DNA of 64,000 nucleotides from NCBI GenBank assembly GCA_947000775.1, contig CAMQGK010000565.1, positions 6,249,001 to 6,313,000 of the forward strand, read 5' to 3'. Shown here piece after piece: positions 39,901-53,120 of the stretch; the stretch's first letter is position 1, and every line of letters starts with the position of its first letter. The position numbers and the translations under genes are program-made. Under the pieces are notes generated by a model. It ran no database searches. It was not told the DNA's origin and saw only the letters and a program-made list of their open reading frames with translations. This stretch comes from Pterois miles. Lineage: Eukaryota > Chordata > Actinopteri > Perciformes > Scorpaenidae.

Positions 39901-42900
39901 AGCTCTCAGATGCCTCCCAGTTATCCAAGTTAAGTGAAGAGAAATATTACAGCCAAAGAGACATTCAAGAAGAAGGCCCAGATGAGAGGCAGACCCTTGA
40001 TATGACCACAAAACATGAAACTGCCTCATCACCCTGCACATACACCACCTTAACATACTCTACTTCAACATACTCCTCCACATCGTACAGTTACTCATCC
40101 TCAGCCTCAACTTCTGCCCCTTTGAGCCAACAGTTTGGAGATAAAACCTTCACAACAATATCAAGCTCTGGAGTTCCTCTAGCCAAAGAGGAGCCATCGT
40201 TCACGACAGAGTCTACCAGCTCTTACTTTGGAGGTTTTCAGAGAGATGAGTACATGGAGGTGACAACGAAACCTGCAACAAACGTGTCTTTCCCCGGCCA
40301 GTTTGATGAGCCCAAACCATCATCTCCAGTCTCCACTGCCAAACAGACTGCAGATCAAAGCAGCTCTGCAAAGCCTGAAACTGAATCAAAGTCGAGCACT
40401 GATTACTTGCTAGAAACTAAGATTACAACATCCTCCGCAGCACCATCTTTACAAAGCATCGAACCAGTAAAGGTGTCAGAGAGTTTATCCACATCCGAGG
40501 CTCGCTTCGATGTCTCTCCCCTGCAAAGGGCTGACTCCTCTGACAAGGCGTCCCAAGAGTCATCGGAAGACGAGGAGCCTGTTACACTTGAAATGGAGGA
40601 CAGTACCCTACCGTGTCGTATTGAATGTCAAAAAATTGATGTGGCTGAGCAAAAGGAGAGTTTTTCATCAATAACGGAGTCATATGTGGTAGAAAGTACC
40701 ACACAGTCCAAGGAGACAAAGACAGTCACCATCACCTCTACTGCTGTTATGTCTAAACCTGACGTTGTGATGGAAACAACTCAACAAACAACCTTGCTTA
40801 CTTCACTGGGTGATAGTGGAGCTAGCAAAACCACATGTGCCACAACAGATGTGTCCAAAACAGAGGAGGATAAAGAGAAAAAGGAGAAAATGTCAGAGGT
40901 AAAAGAGGAAAAGACAAACGGAGCTAATGTACCTTTGAAAGAAGATGCAAAGGAAAAGACAGAGACGGCTAAAGACACTGAAGTCAAGCAGAAAATAGAG
41001 GAAAAGAAATCGGATGAAATGTCTTGTAAAGATAGCATGGAGGAGAAGAAGATGACAACAGCTGATCCAAAGATGAGTGAAAAAGCAGAAGATGGTAAGA
41101 AAGGAGAGGCAGAAAGAGTAGAAGAGAAGAGCTTGTTGGAGAAGCCACCAGAGAGATTAGAGGTGAGGAGAAGGAGCAGTATATCTGATTGGGAGCTACT
41201 ACAGAGGCCTGATGACTGCCCAAGTGCCCCTCCGCCAGGTTATGGTGATGATGATGAGGAGGATGAGGAAGCGATGGAATGGATGAGCAGTGTCCACGGT
41301 ACCTCTATGTCCTCATCGAAAGACACCTATCACACAGAAACATCTAGCCAAGGAGTGGTAAGGGCTGATCGTCCCTCTGACTTGAACACCGGTGCCGCCT
41401 CCTCCTCCCAACCAGGCTTCTCCTCCTGCGAATACAAACATCGCAAAGGAGAGCTTTCGCCATCGTTCATCAACCCGAGCCCTCATCAGGTCTCCAGTGA
41501 CGAGGGCGAGGGTGAAGAGGACGGCCGCAGTGATCACTCCCAGGAAGGGGACGAGGACGATCAGGAGCAGCACTCTGTGAAAAGGAGGTCGCACAAGCAG
41601 AGGCGCCACCACACACCGAGTTACCATGGAGACGCTGGACAGGGGCCACACCAGCTACCTGGCGCTATGTCATCTGGTTTGGCTGTGACGTTAGCTGGAG
41701 AGGAAACTCCTCCGACATCAGCGAGCGAGTCGTTGCCTTCACAGTCCGATTCCGACGTTCCACCAGAAACTGAGGAGTGTCCGTCCATAACGGCTGAAGG
41801 AAATCTGGACTCGGACGAAGATGCTGAACATCTGCCAGTGGACAAATTATCTGGAGGTGGGAGTGGTCACCATCCTCCATCACCAAGGTCAACTCAGAAG
41901 ACTCATGACCCCCCTCCTACTCCGATGAAGGACCCGCATCCCCACCCTCCGCACCCAGATGTGTGCATGGTAGATCCAGAGGCTCTTCTCAGCGACCACA
42001 GCAGCACAGAGAAACTTCTTAAAAAGGAGCACAAGACCACCAAGGGCCTCAGAAAGGGCAAACCCAAGTCAGCTTCCCCCATTCGCAAGGGTGAAGTCAG
42101 GAAGAGGTCCTCTACTCCGGTGAAGCAGACCTCCAAGGACTCCGCCTCACCTCGATCCGCCTCCCTCAGGAGGAGGGACACAGACCGAAGCTCCAGGCTG
42201 ATCAAGATGTCTGAGACTCAAGGCTCCAGGAGTGAGATCCTCAACCCGGGGAAGGGCCTGGTCAATGGGGTCAAGACCAGTTCAGGTGTGTTAACATCTT
42301 CACATCCTGCTACATAACATGAATTTATCTTCAAAATTATTCCTGGCTGATTCAAATAGCCTTCTCACCAAATTAAATTTTTATGTCTTGAGCCAGAAAT
42401 CAGATTTGAGATAATGACAAAATACTTGATTTTGGATCTTTTCGGCAATAAAAACTAAGTCACCTGAGACCCAACTGAATTTCAGGGTCCTTCATTTGTC
42501 AGTTACAGTAAAGTAGTCAATGGCAATGAAAGTCTTTGGTCTCAGGTTCCCTCTACAATACTCATAATATATGTATATACTGTATAAAAGAGGAGATTAA
42601 GTAAAAGTAAAAACAAAATGATAATCCAAGGCATAAAATAGTGCAGTTAAAATATAGGACTAAACAAAAGTAAATATAAAATAGTAATGTAAACTTGTAA
42701 TTTTATTTAAGGCAGTATTTCAAATGGGAAAACTGAGTGTTAACACAATGTAGTATGAACAGTATATGCATGATATGTAATATACAGTACAGGTATTAAC
42801 AGGAATGCAATATTTATAGAGCTGTGATAAATGTGTACACAGAGGTGTAAAAATGATTGTAGTACACAGCTGTAACAGTTTGTAAAGCATCTAAACAGCT

Positions 42901-45139
42901 ACACAGCATTTTTGAATTCACTTCCATTGTATAAATGAGATTAAGCTCTTAATTGAAATGCATCCACACGTAACTACACATAAGGGAAAATGCCTGACGA
43001 GATTTCTATTTTATTATCGACAATTCGAAGGAAACCAAAAGATTAGGACCATTAATTTCTATTTTTGCAACCAAAATCTAAAGTTTTTCACAATCCATTC
43101 ACTTAGTTTCCTTGGTAACCCTGAGGGTTTGCTAATACCTGAAACAATCAATATCATCCAGTAAGGTTCCTATGCAATGGAAACATTGTTCACTGCTCCA
43201 GTGAATAGGATAAACCTTCGCTACGACTTGGCAACAGGAGATCCCTATGGTCCGCTCGGCTCATAGAAAGGTAATGTTATACGAGCAAGATTCACTGTCA
43301 ACATTGCGTACAGTTGAAAAACAGTTGATATAATTTGACAGTATGTTTAACAACAAGAGTAGCTAGCTATCCAGCCATGTCAGTGGCTCCAAATCAGTCA
43401 AAATTTCATAAAATCTTGATTAGCATGATGCTATCATAAAGCTAACATTATGCTAGCAAGATTCAAGTCAGTAGTGTGGCATACGGTTGAAAAACACAAT
43501 GTAATGTGACCATATGTTTAACAATAAGACTAGCCAGCTATCCAGCCATGTCGCTGTCCAAAAATCAATATCGACAGTTTCATGAACAAATGAGAAGCAT
43601 GTTGTACTGTCTGCCACAGCCTGAAATAATGAGTTGAGAAAGGAATGGGACAAATGCTTATATGATACTAGATGTGAATTATCAGCAAGATCAGAGGGCA
43701 GGAGATGCCATTTAGGAAGTTTGTATATTTGCTGTTTGGTTGATAAAATTTAGTGCCTATGAAACTAGCTGACTGGTTACCGTATTTCTACATTTCTAGT
43801 TTGATGCAATCATGTCAGCAGCTCTTTTTGAACATTGCCTTTCTATTTGCAGCCATGATACTGTAAGTCTGCACCTGATTTTGGCAAGTTCAGACATGCA
43901 ACAGATTATAGTCATTCAGGACTACATGATTATGGCCAAACTGATAATCATGATTATTTAAAGCAATACTGAGATCACAGTTATTATCATGATTATTCAT
44001 AGATTTTAGGGACAAAATATTTGTATTCCTATTTCACATTTAAATAAACAGAGCACTACTTTCACTTTCATGTTACATCCCAACTGTCAAAAACTCAAAA
44101 TGTTCTCCTTTTACTTTATTGTCATCTATAGTTTTTTTTTTTTTTGCATAAAAACATGCAATTCAAATGATTAGGAAATAAGTGATAGTATGTTTATCTA
44201 AATATTGTGATCACTCTGAGCAGCATCATGGGAATGAATTACAGTTTTATAAGTGTAAGTATAAATGTTTTAAGGTCATTACTCCAAGGCTTAATCTGGA
44301 CTTCTGGTTGTGACAAATTGCAGCTTGATGTCTTTCTGTGATCATGCAGCTGTGTGGCGATGTAAAACCGTTATGTAGCGGCTGCATATGTGTGTCTGAC
44401 CGGCTAAAACTCTGATATCTGAGACTGCTGAAGACTGTCTGCTTGGTCGGCTGCTGACCGATGGTGCATCTCTAGCTGTTAGTTTATGATGCGCTTGATT
44501 TATGCAGCAGTTTTCTTGCAGAGCTACTGCTCTGAGCAGAGCATTTTAAACCTCAATAATGCAGTTGATCGTGTTCATGTAATTGTGGAAAGGTAAAGTC
44601 ATGATCAGGATTAATATTTGATTAATTGTGCTGTCATGTTCAGGAGTTACAATGATGTACTTTACATTAAACAACATAACTAGTATAACTTGAAAAGGAA
44701 GAAGGAGCACATTAGAGTGATGAATGTGCATGACAGACAATCTGTAAAGGTACAATGATATAGTGTGCTCATATTTTAGAATACTTCATTTGTATTAATA
44801 AATTTGTGAGAAGAAAGTCATTTGTTCAGTTGAGAAAAAAGGCTTTTGCCACTGCAGTCTACAATTATTGCCCTCTAATACTGTTTGATATTTTGCTCAC
44901 CTGCAGGTAACAACTCCCAGAAAACCAGCTCAGCCGTACCCCCCGGCCCACCCGTCTATGTCGACCTGGCCTATGTACCCAACCATTGCAGTGCCAAGAA
45001 CGTGGATCAGGAATTCTTCAAGCGAGTGCGAGCTGCGTACTACGTGGTGAGCGGGAACGACCCAGGCAGCGGAGAGCCCAGCCGTGGAGTCCTGGATGCC
45101 CTGCTGGACGGCAAAGCTCAATGGGGCTCCAATTTACAG
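27842..45139 (+). CDS. map1a: map1a, microtubule-associated protein 1A, spliced, both ends missing
   Basis: Four exons (27842-27924, 29096-29233, 30750-42285, 44907-45139) join in one open frame with matching phases. MAP1A is a neuronal microtubule-binding polyprotein, cut into a heavy chain and light chain LC2. The order is as in MAP1A/MAP1B: small N-terminal exons, one giant exon, an LC2 exon and a short last exon. MAP1A rather than MAP1B is indicated by the motifs YIQDETIPGYSETEQTISDE, SSATSITEYDKVSSF, MEKGAREQSEKE, DEYMEVT and LPCRIEC in the giant exon. From the internal ATG at 30903 the visible product is about 3,872 residues, clearly longer than mammalian MAP1A (about 2,800). The true N-terminal exons and the final exon of roughly 50 residues are not in the window. 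Teleosts can carry two map1a copies, and I cannot say which one this is. Confidence 0.95.
27926..28432. mobile_element. TA-flanked transposon copy abutting a map1a exon
   Basis: It begins TAAGTTTGTCAATCGATTCA and ends GCGTTAACTTTGACAGTCCTA, matching both ends of the 437-1145 element, and is about 507 bp. The left TA is at intron positions +2/+3, so the element starts inside the 5' splice site of the exon ending at 27924. Removing the element and one TA would leave GTAATT as the donor. Confidence 0.8.
28433..29095. other. map1a: Remainder of map1a intron
   Basis: It contains a possible retroelement tail at about 28455-28520 (CAGTTTATTTATATAGCACA, a frequent fish repeat word). It ends in the acceptor tract with a C run (29075-29083) before CCCAG. 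Confidence 0.4.
29096..29233 (+). CDS. map1a: map1a exon (fourth exon by comparison), N-terminal domain
   Basis: The acceptor follows a strong pyrimidine tract with a run of C and ends CCCAG at 29091-29095. The donor GTGAGT starts at 29234. The exon is exactly 46 codons, phase 0 at both ends, and reads IQSLVTDSAGHKLLVLSGQ at its start and FADPG at its end. The pattern ITDxAxHKLLVLxGQ followed by LxLQxGxFxxQxF is the MAP1 family block upstream of the giant exon. Joined to the next exon it continues into VIELLGTTAP, which corresponds to the MAP1B GELLSTTHP segment. Confidence 0.93.
29282..30423. mobile_element. TA-flanked inverted-repeat DNA element in map1a intron, about 1.14 kb
   Basis: The left end TTAGGGCTGGGGGATAT and the right end ATTATCGCCCAGCCCTAA are imperfect reverse complements, and both abut TA. 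No transposase frame lies inside. It fills most of the intron between exons 29096-29233 and 30750-42285. The GGGCTGGGCGATA end type is frequent in fish genomes; the superfamily is not certain. Confidence 0.65.
30424..30749. other. map1a: 3' part of map1a intron
   Basis: It is AT-rich, without repeats that I recognise, and ends in GTGTCCCTCCTGCAG, a good acceptor. Confidence 0.6.
30750..42285 (+). CDS. map1a: map1a giant exon: nearly all of the heavy chain
   Basis: This 11,536-base exon has no internal stop. The acceptor TGCAG ends at 30749. The donor is CAG/GTGTGT at 42286 (phase 1). Residues are counted from the ATG at 30903. About 33-298: metallo-beta-lactamase-like fold, with DGGSDRKSCFWK and a degenerate metal motif HIGADN at 89-94. 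About 313-483: Lys-rich segment ending near LKPFTPEVRKTL, matching the microtubule-binding region. About 754-780 and 843-875: MAP1A-specific conserved blocks. About 1093-2143: Lys/Glu/Asp-rich imperfect repeats. Near 2735-2770: a D/E run followed by MEKGAREQSEKE. Near 3513: GELSPSFINP. About 3600-3650: a block with DVPPETEECPSITAE and LPVDK, shared by MAP1 proteins. The C-terminal end is basic and Ser/Pro-rich. The antisense strand looks open because of GA-rich codons; those frames are not genes. Confidence 0.96.
30903..30905 (+). other. map1a: Candidate start codon of short-form MAP1A
   Basis: The ATG lies in a strong Kozak context (A at -3, G at +4) and begins MEGVTEFTEYISETVDVPSP. The canonical human MAP1A protein starts at the matching methionine (MDGVAEF...). 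The in-frame upstream exons at 27842 and 29096 show that a longer N-terminal form is also encoded here. The in-frame ATG at 30723 lies in the intron, before the acceptor, and is not a start. Confidence 0.6.
34180..37330 (+). repeat. map1a: Coding repeat region: Lys/Glu/Asp-rich imperfect repeats in MAP1A
   Basis: About 1,050 residues (1093-2143) are made of loosely repeated units of about 20-30 residues. A typical unit carries SKDD..SAVKPT.EE.EKE, and the words IKP, VKP, KLTK, EEK and KDD recur. The best-ordered part is about 34670-36300. Human MAP1A has an unrelated-looking but analogous stretch of EQKDKALE-type repeats in its middle. A disordered, charged arm is inferred. Confidence 0.85.
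42286..44906. other. map1a: map1a intron between heavy-chain and LC2 exons
   Basis: The 2,621-base intron starts GTGTGT and ends ACCTGCAG. It holds a two-copy tandem duplication (43271-43592) and, at about 43905-44160, a segment with TGATAATCATGATTATTTAA that may be an old interspersed repeat. If retained, the frame stops at 42317, ten codons after the splice site. Confidence 0.85.
43271..43592. repeat. Two-copy diverged tandem duplication, period about 171 bp
   Basis: The first copy starts near 43271 and the second near 43442. Shared words include AGCAAGATTCA, GTTGAAAAAC, TATGTTTAACAA and CTATCCAGCCATGTC in the same order and spacing. Confidence 0.8.
44907..45139 (+). CDS. map1a: map1a penultimate exon: LC2 domain
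   Basis: The acceptor ACCTGCAG ends at 44906 and the donor GTATTT starts at 45140. The 233-base exon begins with two bases that complete a Gly codon with the last G of the giant exon, then reads 77 codons to ...WGSNLQ (phase 0). It contains PVYVDLAYVPNHCSAKN, FFKRVRAAYYVVSGNDP and GVLDALLDGKAQWGSN, the strongest conserved block of MAP1 light chains. The next expected segment (starting VTLIPTHD in relatives, about 50 residues to the stop) is not found before 64000. Without splicing at 45140 the frame stops at 45238 after 32 unrelated codons. Confidence 0.96.
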
Positions 45140-45204
45140 GTATTTACCTTCATCTGTCTATTTATGCCTTCATTTGTATTTTCTGCAATGTACAGGGTAT
45201 GTAA

Positions 45205-46265
<1,061 letters not shown>

Positions 46266-46351
46266 AAAAATTGGAGGCATGAAAAACAGGTCATGAATTT
46301 CATGCTGACAATCGTACTATAGTTTGTCAGAAGGTATTATGATAAGAAAAG

Positions 46352-46460
46352 ATATTATATATGTAAATATATATGTATATATATATGTATATATATATAT
46401 GTATATATGTATATATTATATATGTAAATTTCCCCACTGTGGGACTAATAAAGAATATCT
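46352..46460. mobile_element. (TATATG)n microsatellite plus retroposon tail inside the satellite
   Basis: A TATATG-type run (about 46352-46415) is followed by AATTTCCCCACTGTGGGACTAATAAAGAATATC. That tail is the same type as the 3' tail of the SINEs at 21368 and 22968, here on the + strand. No SINE body precedes it. Confidence 0.6.
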
Positions 46461-49400
46461 TATTATAGTACGTGGAAAAATTTCATGAAAAACAGGTCAT
46501 AATATTGAATCTTGAAAAATTTCGTGTTAAGAGTTATATTATGTTAAACAATATTATGATTAAAAAAAGTCAAATTATATTATGTTGAAAAATTTCATTA
46601 AAAAAGTCTTAGTATTGAATCTTTAAAATTTTCATGTAAACAGTCGTATTATAGTATGTTGAAAAATGTCATGATAAACAGGTCACAGTATTGAATCTTG
46701 AAAAATTTCATTTTAACAGTTATATCATATTATGTTAAACAATATTATTATTAAAAAAGTGAAATCAGTTTATGTTGAAAAATTTCATGATGAATAGGTC
46801 ACAGTATTGAATCTTGAAAATTTTCATGTTAATCATACAGTTTGTATAAGGGTATTATGGTAAAAATAGGTCACATTATAATACGTTGAAAAATTTCATG
46901 AAAAAAGGGTCATGGTATTGAATCTTGAAAAATTTCATGTTAACAGTCATATTATAGTATGTTAAACAATATTAGGATAAAAAATCATATTATAGTACCT
47001 TAAAAAATTTCATGAAAAAAAAAAAAAACATAGCATAGTATGTCGAAAAATTTCATGAAAAACAGGTCACAGTATTTAATCTTGAAAAATTTCATGAAAA
47101 CAATATTATAGTTTGTCAAAAGGTATTATGATTTAAAAAATTCATATTATAGTACGTTAAAAAAAATTCATGAAAAAAATTCATAGTAAAGTATGTCGAA
47201 AAAATTTAGTGTTGTTGGAAATTATGTACAGCTTATAGTTGTTAAACAATTTTGATTTAAAATGTAATTTATCATGTTGAAAGTTTCATGAAAAAGTCAT
47301 AGTATACTATGTCGAAAAATTTCATGAAAAACAGGTCATAGTATTGAATCCTGAAACATTTCATGTTAACAGTCATATTATAGTATGTTAAACAATACTA
47401 TGATTAAAAAAAGTCAAATTATATTATATTGAAAATTTTCCTAAAAAAATCACAGTATACTATGTCGAAAAATTTCATGAAAAAAAGTCATAGTATAGTA
47501 TGTCGAAAAATTTCATGAAAAACAGGTCATAGTATAGTATGCCGAAAAATTTCATGTTAACAGTCACATTATAGTATGTTAAACAATACTATGATTAAAA
47601 AAGTCAAATTATATATGTCGAAAATTTTCATGAAAAAAGTCATAGTATAGTATGTCGAAAAAATTTCTTGAAAAACAGGTCATAGTATTGAATCTTGAAA
47701 ATTTTCATGTTAACAGTCACATTATAGTTTGTTAAAATGTATTATGATAAAAAAGTCATATTATCGTACATTAAAAAATTTCAGAAAAAAAAGTCAGTAT
47801 AGTATGTCGAAAAATTTCATGATAAACAGGTCATAGTATTGAATGTTGAAAACTTTCATGCTAACAATCATATTATAGCTTGTAAAAAGGTATTACGATA
47901 AAAAGTCAGATTATAGTACGTTGAAAAATTTCATGAAAAAAAGTCATAGTATAGTTCGTTGAAAATTTTCAAGAAAAAAGTCATAGTATAGCATGTCGAA
48001 AAATTTCATGAAAAAAAGTCATAGTATAGTATGTCGAAAAATTTCTTGAAAAACAGGTCATAGTATTGAATCTTGAAAATGTTCATGTTAGCAGTGACAT
48101 TATAGTTTGTTAAACAATACTGTGATTACAAAAGAAGTCATATTATGTCGAAAATTTTTATGAAAAAAGTCATTGTATACTATGTCAAAAAATTTCATGA
48201 AAAAAAGTCATAGTATAGTATGTCGAAAAATTTTCTTGAAAAACAGGTCATAGTATTGAATCTTGAAAATTTTCATGTTAACAGTAATATTATAGTTTCT
48301 TAAAATTATTATGATAAAAAAAAGTCATATTATAGTACATTAAAAAATTTCATGAAAAAAAGTCATAGTATAGTATGTCGAAAAATTTTATGAAAAACAG
48401 GTCATGGTATTGAATCTTGAAAAATTCCATGTTAGCAGTAATATTATAGTTTGTTAAAAGTTATTATGATGAAAAAGTCATATTATCGTACGTTGAAAAA
48501 TTTCATGAAAAAAAGTCATAGTACAGTATGTCGAAAAATTTCATGAGAAACAGGTCATATTCTTGAATGTTGAAAAATTTTATTTAACAATCAGATAGTT
48601 TGTAAAAAGATATTATGATAAAAAAGTCATTACAGTACGTTGAAAAATTTCATGAAAAAAAGTCATAGTATAGTATGTCGAAAAATTTCATGAGAAACAG
48701 GTCATAGTATTGAATCCTGAAACATTTCATGTTAACAGTCACATTATAGTATGTTAAACAATACTATGATTAAAAACAGTCAAATTATATTATGTTGAAA
48801 TTTTCCTAAAAAAAAGTCATAGTATACTATGTCGAAAAATTTCATGAAAAACAGGTCGTAGGATTGAATCTAGAAAATTTTCATGTTAACAGTCACATTA
48901 TAGTATGTTAAACAATACTATGATTAAAAAAGTCAAATTATATTATGTTGAAATTTTCCTAAAAAATGTCATAGTATACTATGTCGAAAAATTTCATGAA
49001 AAAAAGTCATAGTATAGTATGTCGAAAAATTTTATGAAAAACAGGTCATAGTATAGTATGTCGAAAAAAAGAAAAAAAGGATAGATTAATCTAAAAATTT
49101 CATGTTAACAGTCACATTATAGTATGTTAAACAATACTATGATTAAAAAAAGTCAAATTATATTATGTCGAAAATTTTCATGAAAAAAGTCATTGTATAC
49201 TATGTAGAAAAATTTCATGAAAAAAAGTCATAGTATAGGATGTTGAAAAATTTCATGAAAAAAGTCATAGTATAGTATGTCGAAAAATTTCATGAAAAAA
49301 AAAAAAAGTCACATTATAGTATGTTAAACAATACTATGATTAAAAAAGTCAAATTATATTATGTCGAAAATTTTCATGAAAAAAGTCATTGTATACCATG

Positions 49401-52400
49401 TCGAAAAATTTCATGAAAAAAAGTCATAGCATAGTATGTTGAAAAATTTCATGAAAAAAGTCATAGTATAGTATGTCGAAAAATTTCATGAAAAACAGGT
49501 CATAGTATTGAATCCTGAAACATTTCATGTTAACAGTCACATTATAGTATGTTAAACAATACTATGATTAAAAAAAGTCAAATTATATTATGTTGAAATT
49601 TTCCTAAAAAAAGTCATAGTATACTATGTCGAAAAATTTCATGAAAAAAGTCATTGTATACTATGTCGAAAAATTTCTTGAAAAACAGGTCATAGTATTG
49701 AATCTAGAAAATTTGCATGTTAACAGTCACATTATAGTATGTTAAACAATACTATGATAAAAAAAGTCAAATTATATTATGTCGAAAATTTTCATGAAAA
49801 AAGTCATAGTATACTATGTCGAAATATTTCATGAAAAAAAGTCATAGTATAGTATGTCGAAAAATTTCATGAAAAAAGTCATAGTATAGTATGTCGAAAA
49901 ATTTCATGAAAAAAAGGTCATAGTATTGAATCCTGAAACATTTCATGTTAACAGTCACATTATAGTATGTTAAACAATACTATGATTAAAAAAAGTCAAA
50001 TTATATTATGTTGAAATTTTCCTGAAAAAACTCATTGTATACTATGTCGAAAAATTTCTTGAAAAACAGGTCGTAGTATTGAATCTAGAAAATTTTCATG
50101 TTAACAGTCACATTATAGTATGTTAAACAATACTATGATTAAAAAAAGTCAAATTATATTATGTTGAAATTTTACTAAAAAAAGTCATAGTATACTATGT
50201 CGAAAAATTTCATGAAAAACAAGTCAGGGTAGTAAATCTTGAAAATCTTCATGTTAACAGTCACATTATAGTATGTTAAACAATACTATGATTAAAAAAG
50301 TCAAATTATATTATGTTGAAATTTTCCTGAAAAAAGTCATTGTATACTATGTCGAAAAATTTCTTGAAAAACAGGTCGTAGTATTGAATCTAGAAAATTT
50401 TCATGTTAACAGTCACATTATAGTATGTTAAACAATACTATGATTAAAAAAGTCAAATTATATTATGTTGAAATTTTCCTAAAAAAAGTCATAGTATACT
50501 ATGTCGAAAAATTTCATGAAAAAAAGTCATAGTACAGTATGTCGAAAAATTTCATGAAAAACAGGTCATATTCTTGAATGTTGAAAAATTTTATTTAACA
50601 ATCAGATAGTTTGTAAAAAGATATTATGATAAAAAAGTCATTACAGTACGTTGAAAAATTTCATGAAAAAAAGTCATAGTATAGTATGTCGAAAAATTTC
50701 ATGAGAAACAGGTCATAGTATTGAATCCTGAAACATTTCATGTTAACAGTCACATTATAGTATGTTAAACAATACTATGATTAAAAACAGTCAAATTATA
50801 TTATGTTGAAATTTTCCTAAAAAAAAGTCATAGTATACTATGTCGAAAAATTTCATGTTAACAGTCACATTATAGTATGTTAAACAATACTATGATTAAA
50901 AAAGGCAAATTATATTATGTTGAAATTTTCCTAAAAAAAGTCATAGTATACTATGTCGAAAAATTTCATGAAAAAAAGTCATAGTATAGTATGTCGAAAA
51001 ATTTCATGAAAAAAGTCATAGTATAGTATGTCGAAAAATATCATGAAAAACAGGTCATAGTATTGAATCCTTAAACAATTCATGTTAACAGTCACATTAT
51101 AGTATGTTAAACAATACTATGATTAAAAAAAAGTCAAATTATATTATGTTGAAATTTTCCTAAAAAAAAGTCATAGTATACTATGTCGAAAAATTTCATG
51201 AAAAACAGGTCATAGTATTGAATCCTGAAACATTTCATGTTAACAGTCACATTATAGTATGTTAAACAATACTATGATTAAAAAAAGTCAAATTATATTA
51301 TGTTGAAATTTTCCTAAAAAATGTCATAGTATACTATGTCGAAAAATTTCATGAAAAAAGTCATAGTATAGTATGTCGAAAAATTTCATGAAAAACAGGT
51401 CATAGTATAGTATGTCGAAAAATTTCATGTTAACAGTCACATTATAGTATGTTAAACAATACTATGATTAAAAAAAGTCAAATTATATTATGTCGAAAAT
51501 TTTCATGAAAAAAGTCATTGTATACTATGTAGAAAAATTTCATGAAAAAAAGTCATAGTATAGTATGTTGAAAAATTTCATGAAAAAAGTCATAGTATAG
51601 TATGTCGAAAAATTTCATGAAAAACAGGTCATAGTATTGAATCCTGAAACATTTCATGTTAACAGTCACATTATAGTATGTTAAACAATACTATGATTAA
51701 AAAAGTCAAATTATATTATGTTGAAATTTTCCTGAAAAAAGTCATTGTATACTATGTCGAAAAATTTCTTGAAAAACAGGTCGTAGTATTGAATCTAGAA
51801 AATTTTCATGTTAACAGTCACATTATAGTATGTTAAACAATACTATGATTAAAAAAGTCAAATTATATTATGTTGAAATTTTCCTAAAAAAAGTCATAGT
51901 ATACTATGTCGAAAAATTTCATGAAAAAAAGTCATAGTATAGTATGTCGAAAAATTTCATGAAAAAAGTCATATTATAGTATGTCGAAAAATTTCATGAA
52001 AAAAAGTCATAGTATAGTATGTCGAAAAATTTCATGAAAAAAGTCATAGTATAGTATGTCGAAAAATTTCATGAAAAACAGGTCATAGTATTGAATCCTG
52101 AAACATTTCATGTTAACAGTCACATTATAGTATGTTAAACAATACTATGATTAAAAAAAGTCAAATTATATTATGTTGAAATTTTCCTAAAAAATGTCAT
52201 AGTATACTATGTCGAAAAATTTCATGAAAAAAAGTCATAGTATAGTATGTCGAAAAATTTTATGAAAAACAGGTCATAGTATAGTATGTCGAAAAATTTC
52301 ATGTTAACAGTCACATTATAGTATGTTAAACAATACTATGATTAAAAAAAGTCAAATTATATTATGTCGAAAATTTTCATGAAAAAAGTCATTGTATACT

Positions 52401-53120
52401 ATGTAGAAAAATTTCATGAAAAAAAGTCATAGTATAGGATGTTGAAAAATTTCATGAAAAAAGTCATAGTATAGTATGTCGAAAAATTTCATGAAAAACA
52501 GGTCATAGTATTGAATCCTGAAACATTTCATGTTAACAGTCACATTATAGTATGTTAAACAATACTATGATTAAAAAAGTCAAATTATATTATGTTGAAA
52601 TTTTCCTGAAAAAAGTCATTGTATACTATGTCGAAAAATTTCATGAAAAAAAGTCATAGTATAGTATGTCGAAAAATTTCATGAAAAAAGTCATAGTATA
52701 GTATGTCGAAAAATTTCATGAAAAACAGGTCATAGTATTGAATCCTGAAACATTTCATGTTAACAGTCACATTATAGTATGTTAAACAATACTATGATTA
52801 AAAAAAGTCAAATTATATTATGTTGAAATTTTCCTAAAAAAAAGTCATAGTATACTATGTCGAAAAATTTCATGAAAAACAGGTCATAGTATTGAATCCT
52901 GAAACATTTCATGTTAACAGTCACATTATAGTATGTTAAACAATACTATGATTAAAAAAAGTCAAATTATATTATGTTGAAATTTTCCTAAAAAAAGTCA
53001 TAGTATACTATGTCGAAAAATTTCATGAAAAAAAGTCATAGTATAGTATGTCGAAAAATTTTATGAAAAACAGGTCATAGTATAGTATGTCGAAAAATTT
53101 CATGTTAACAGTCACATTAT

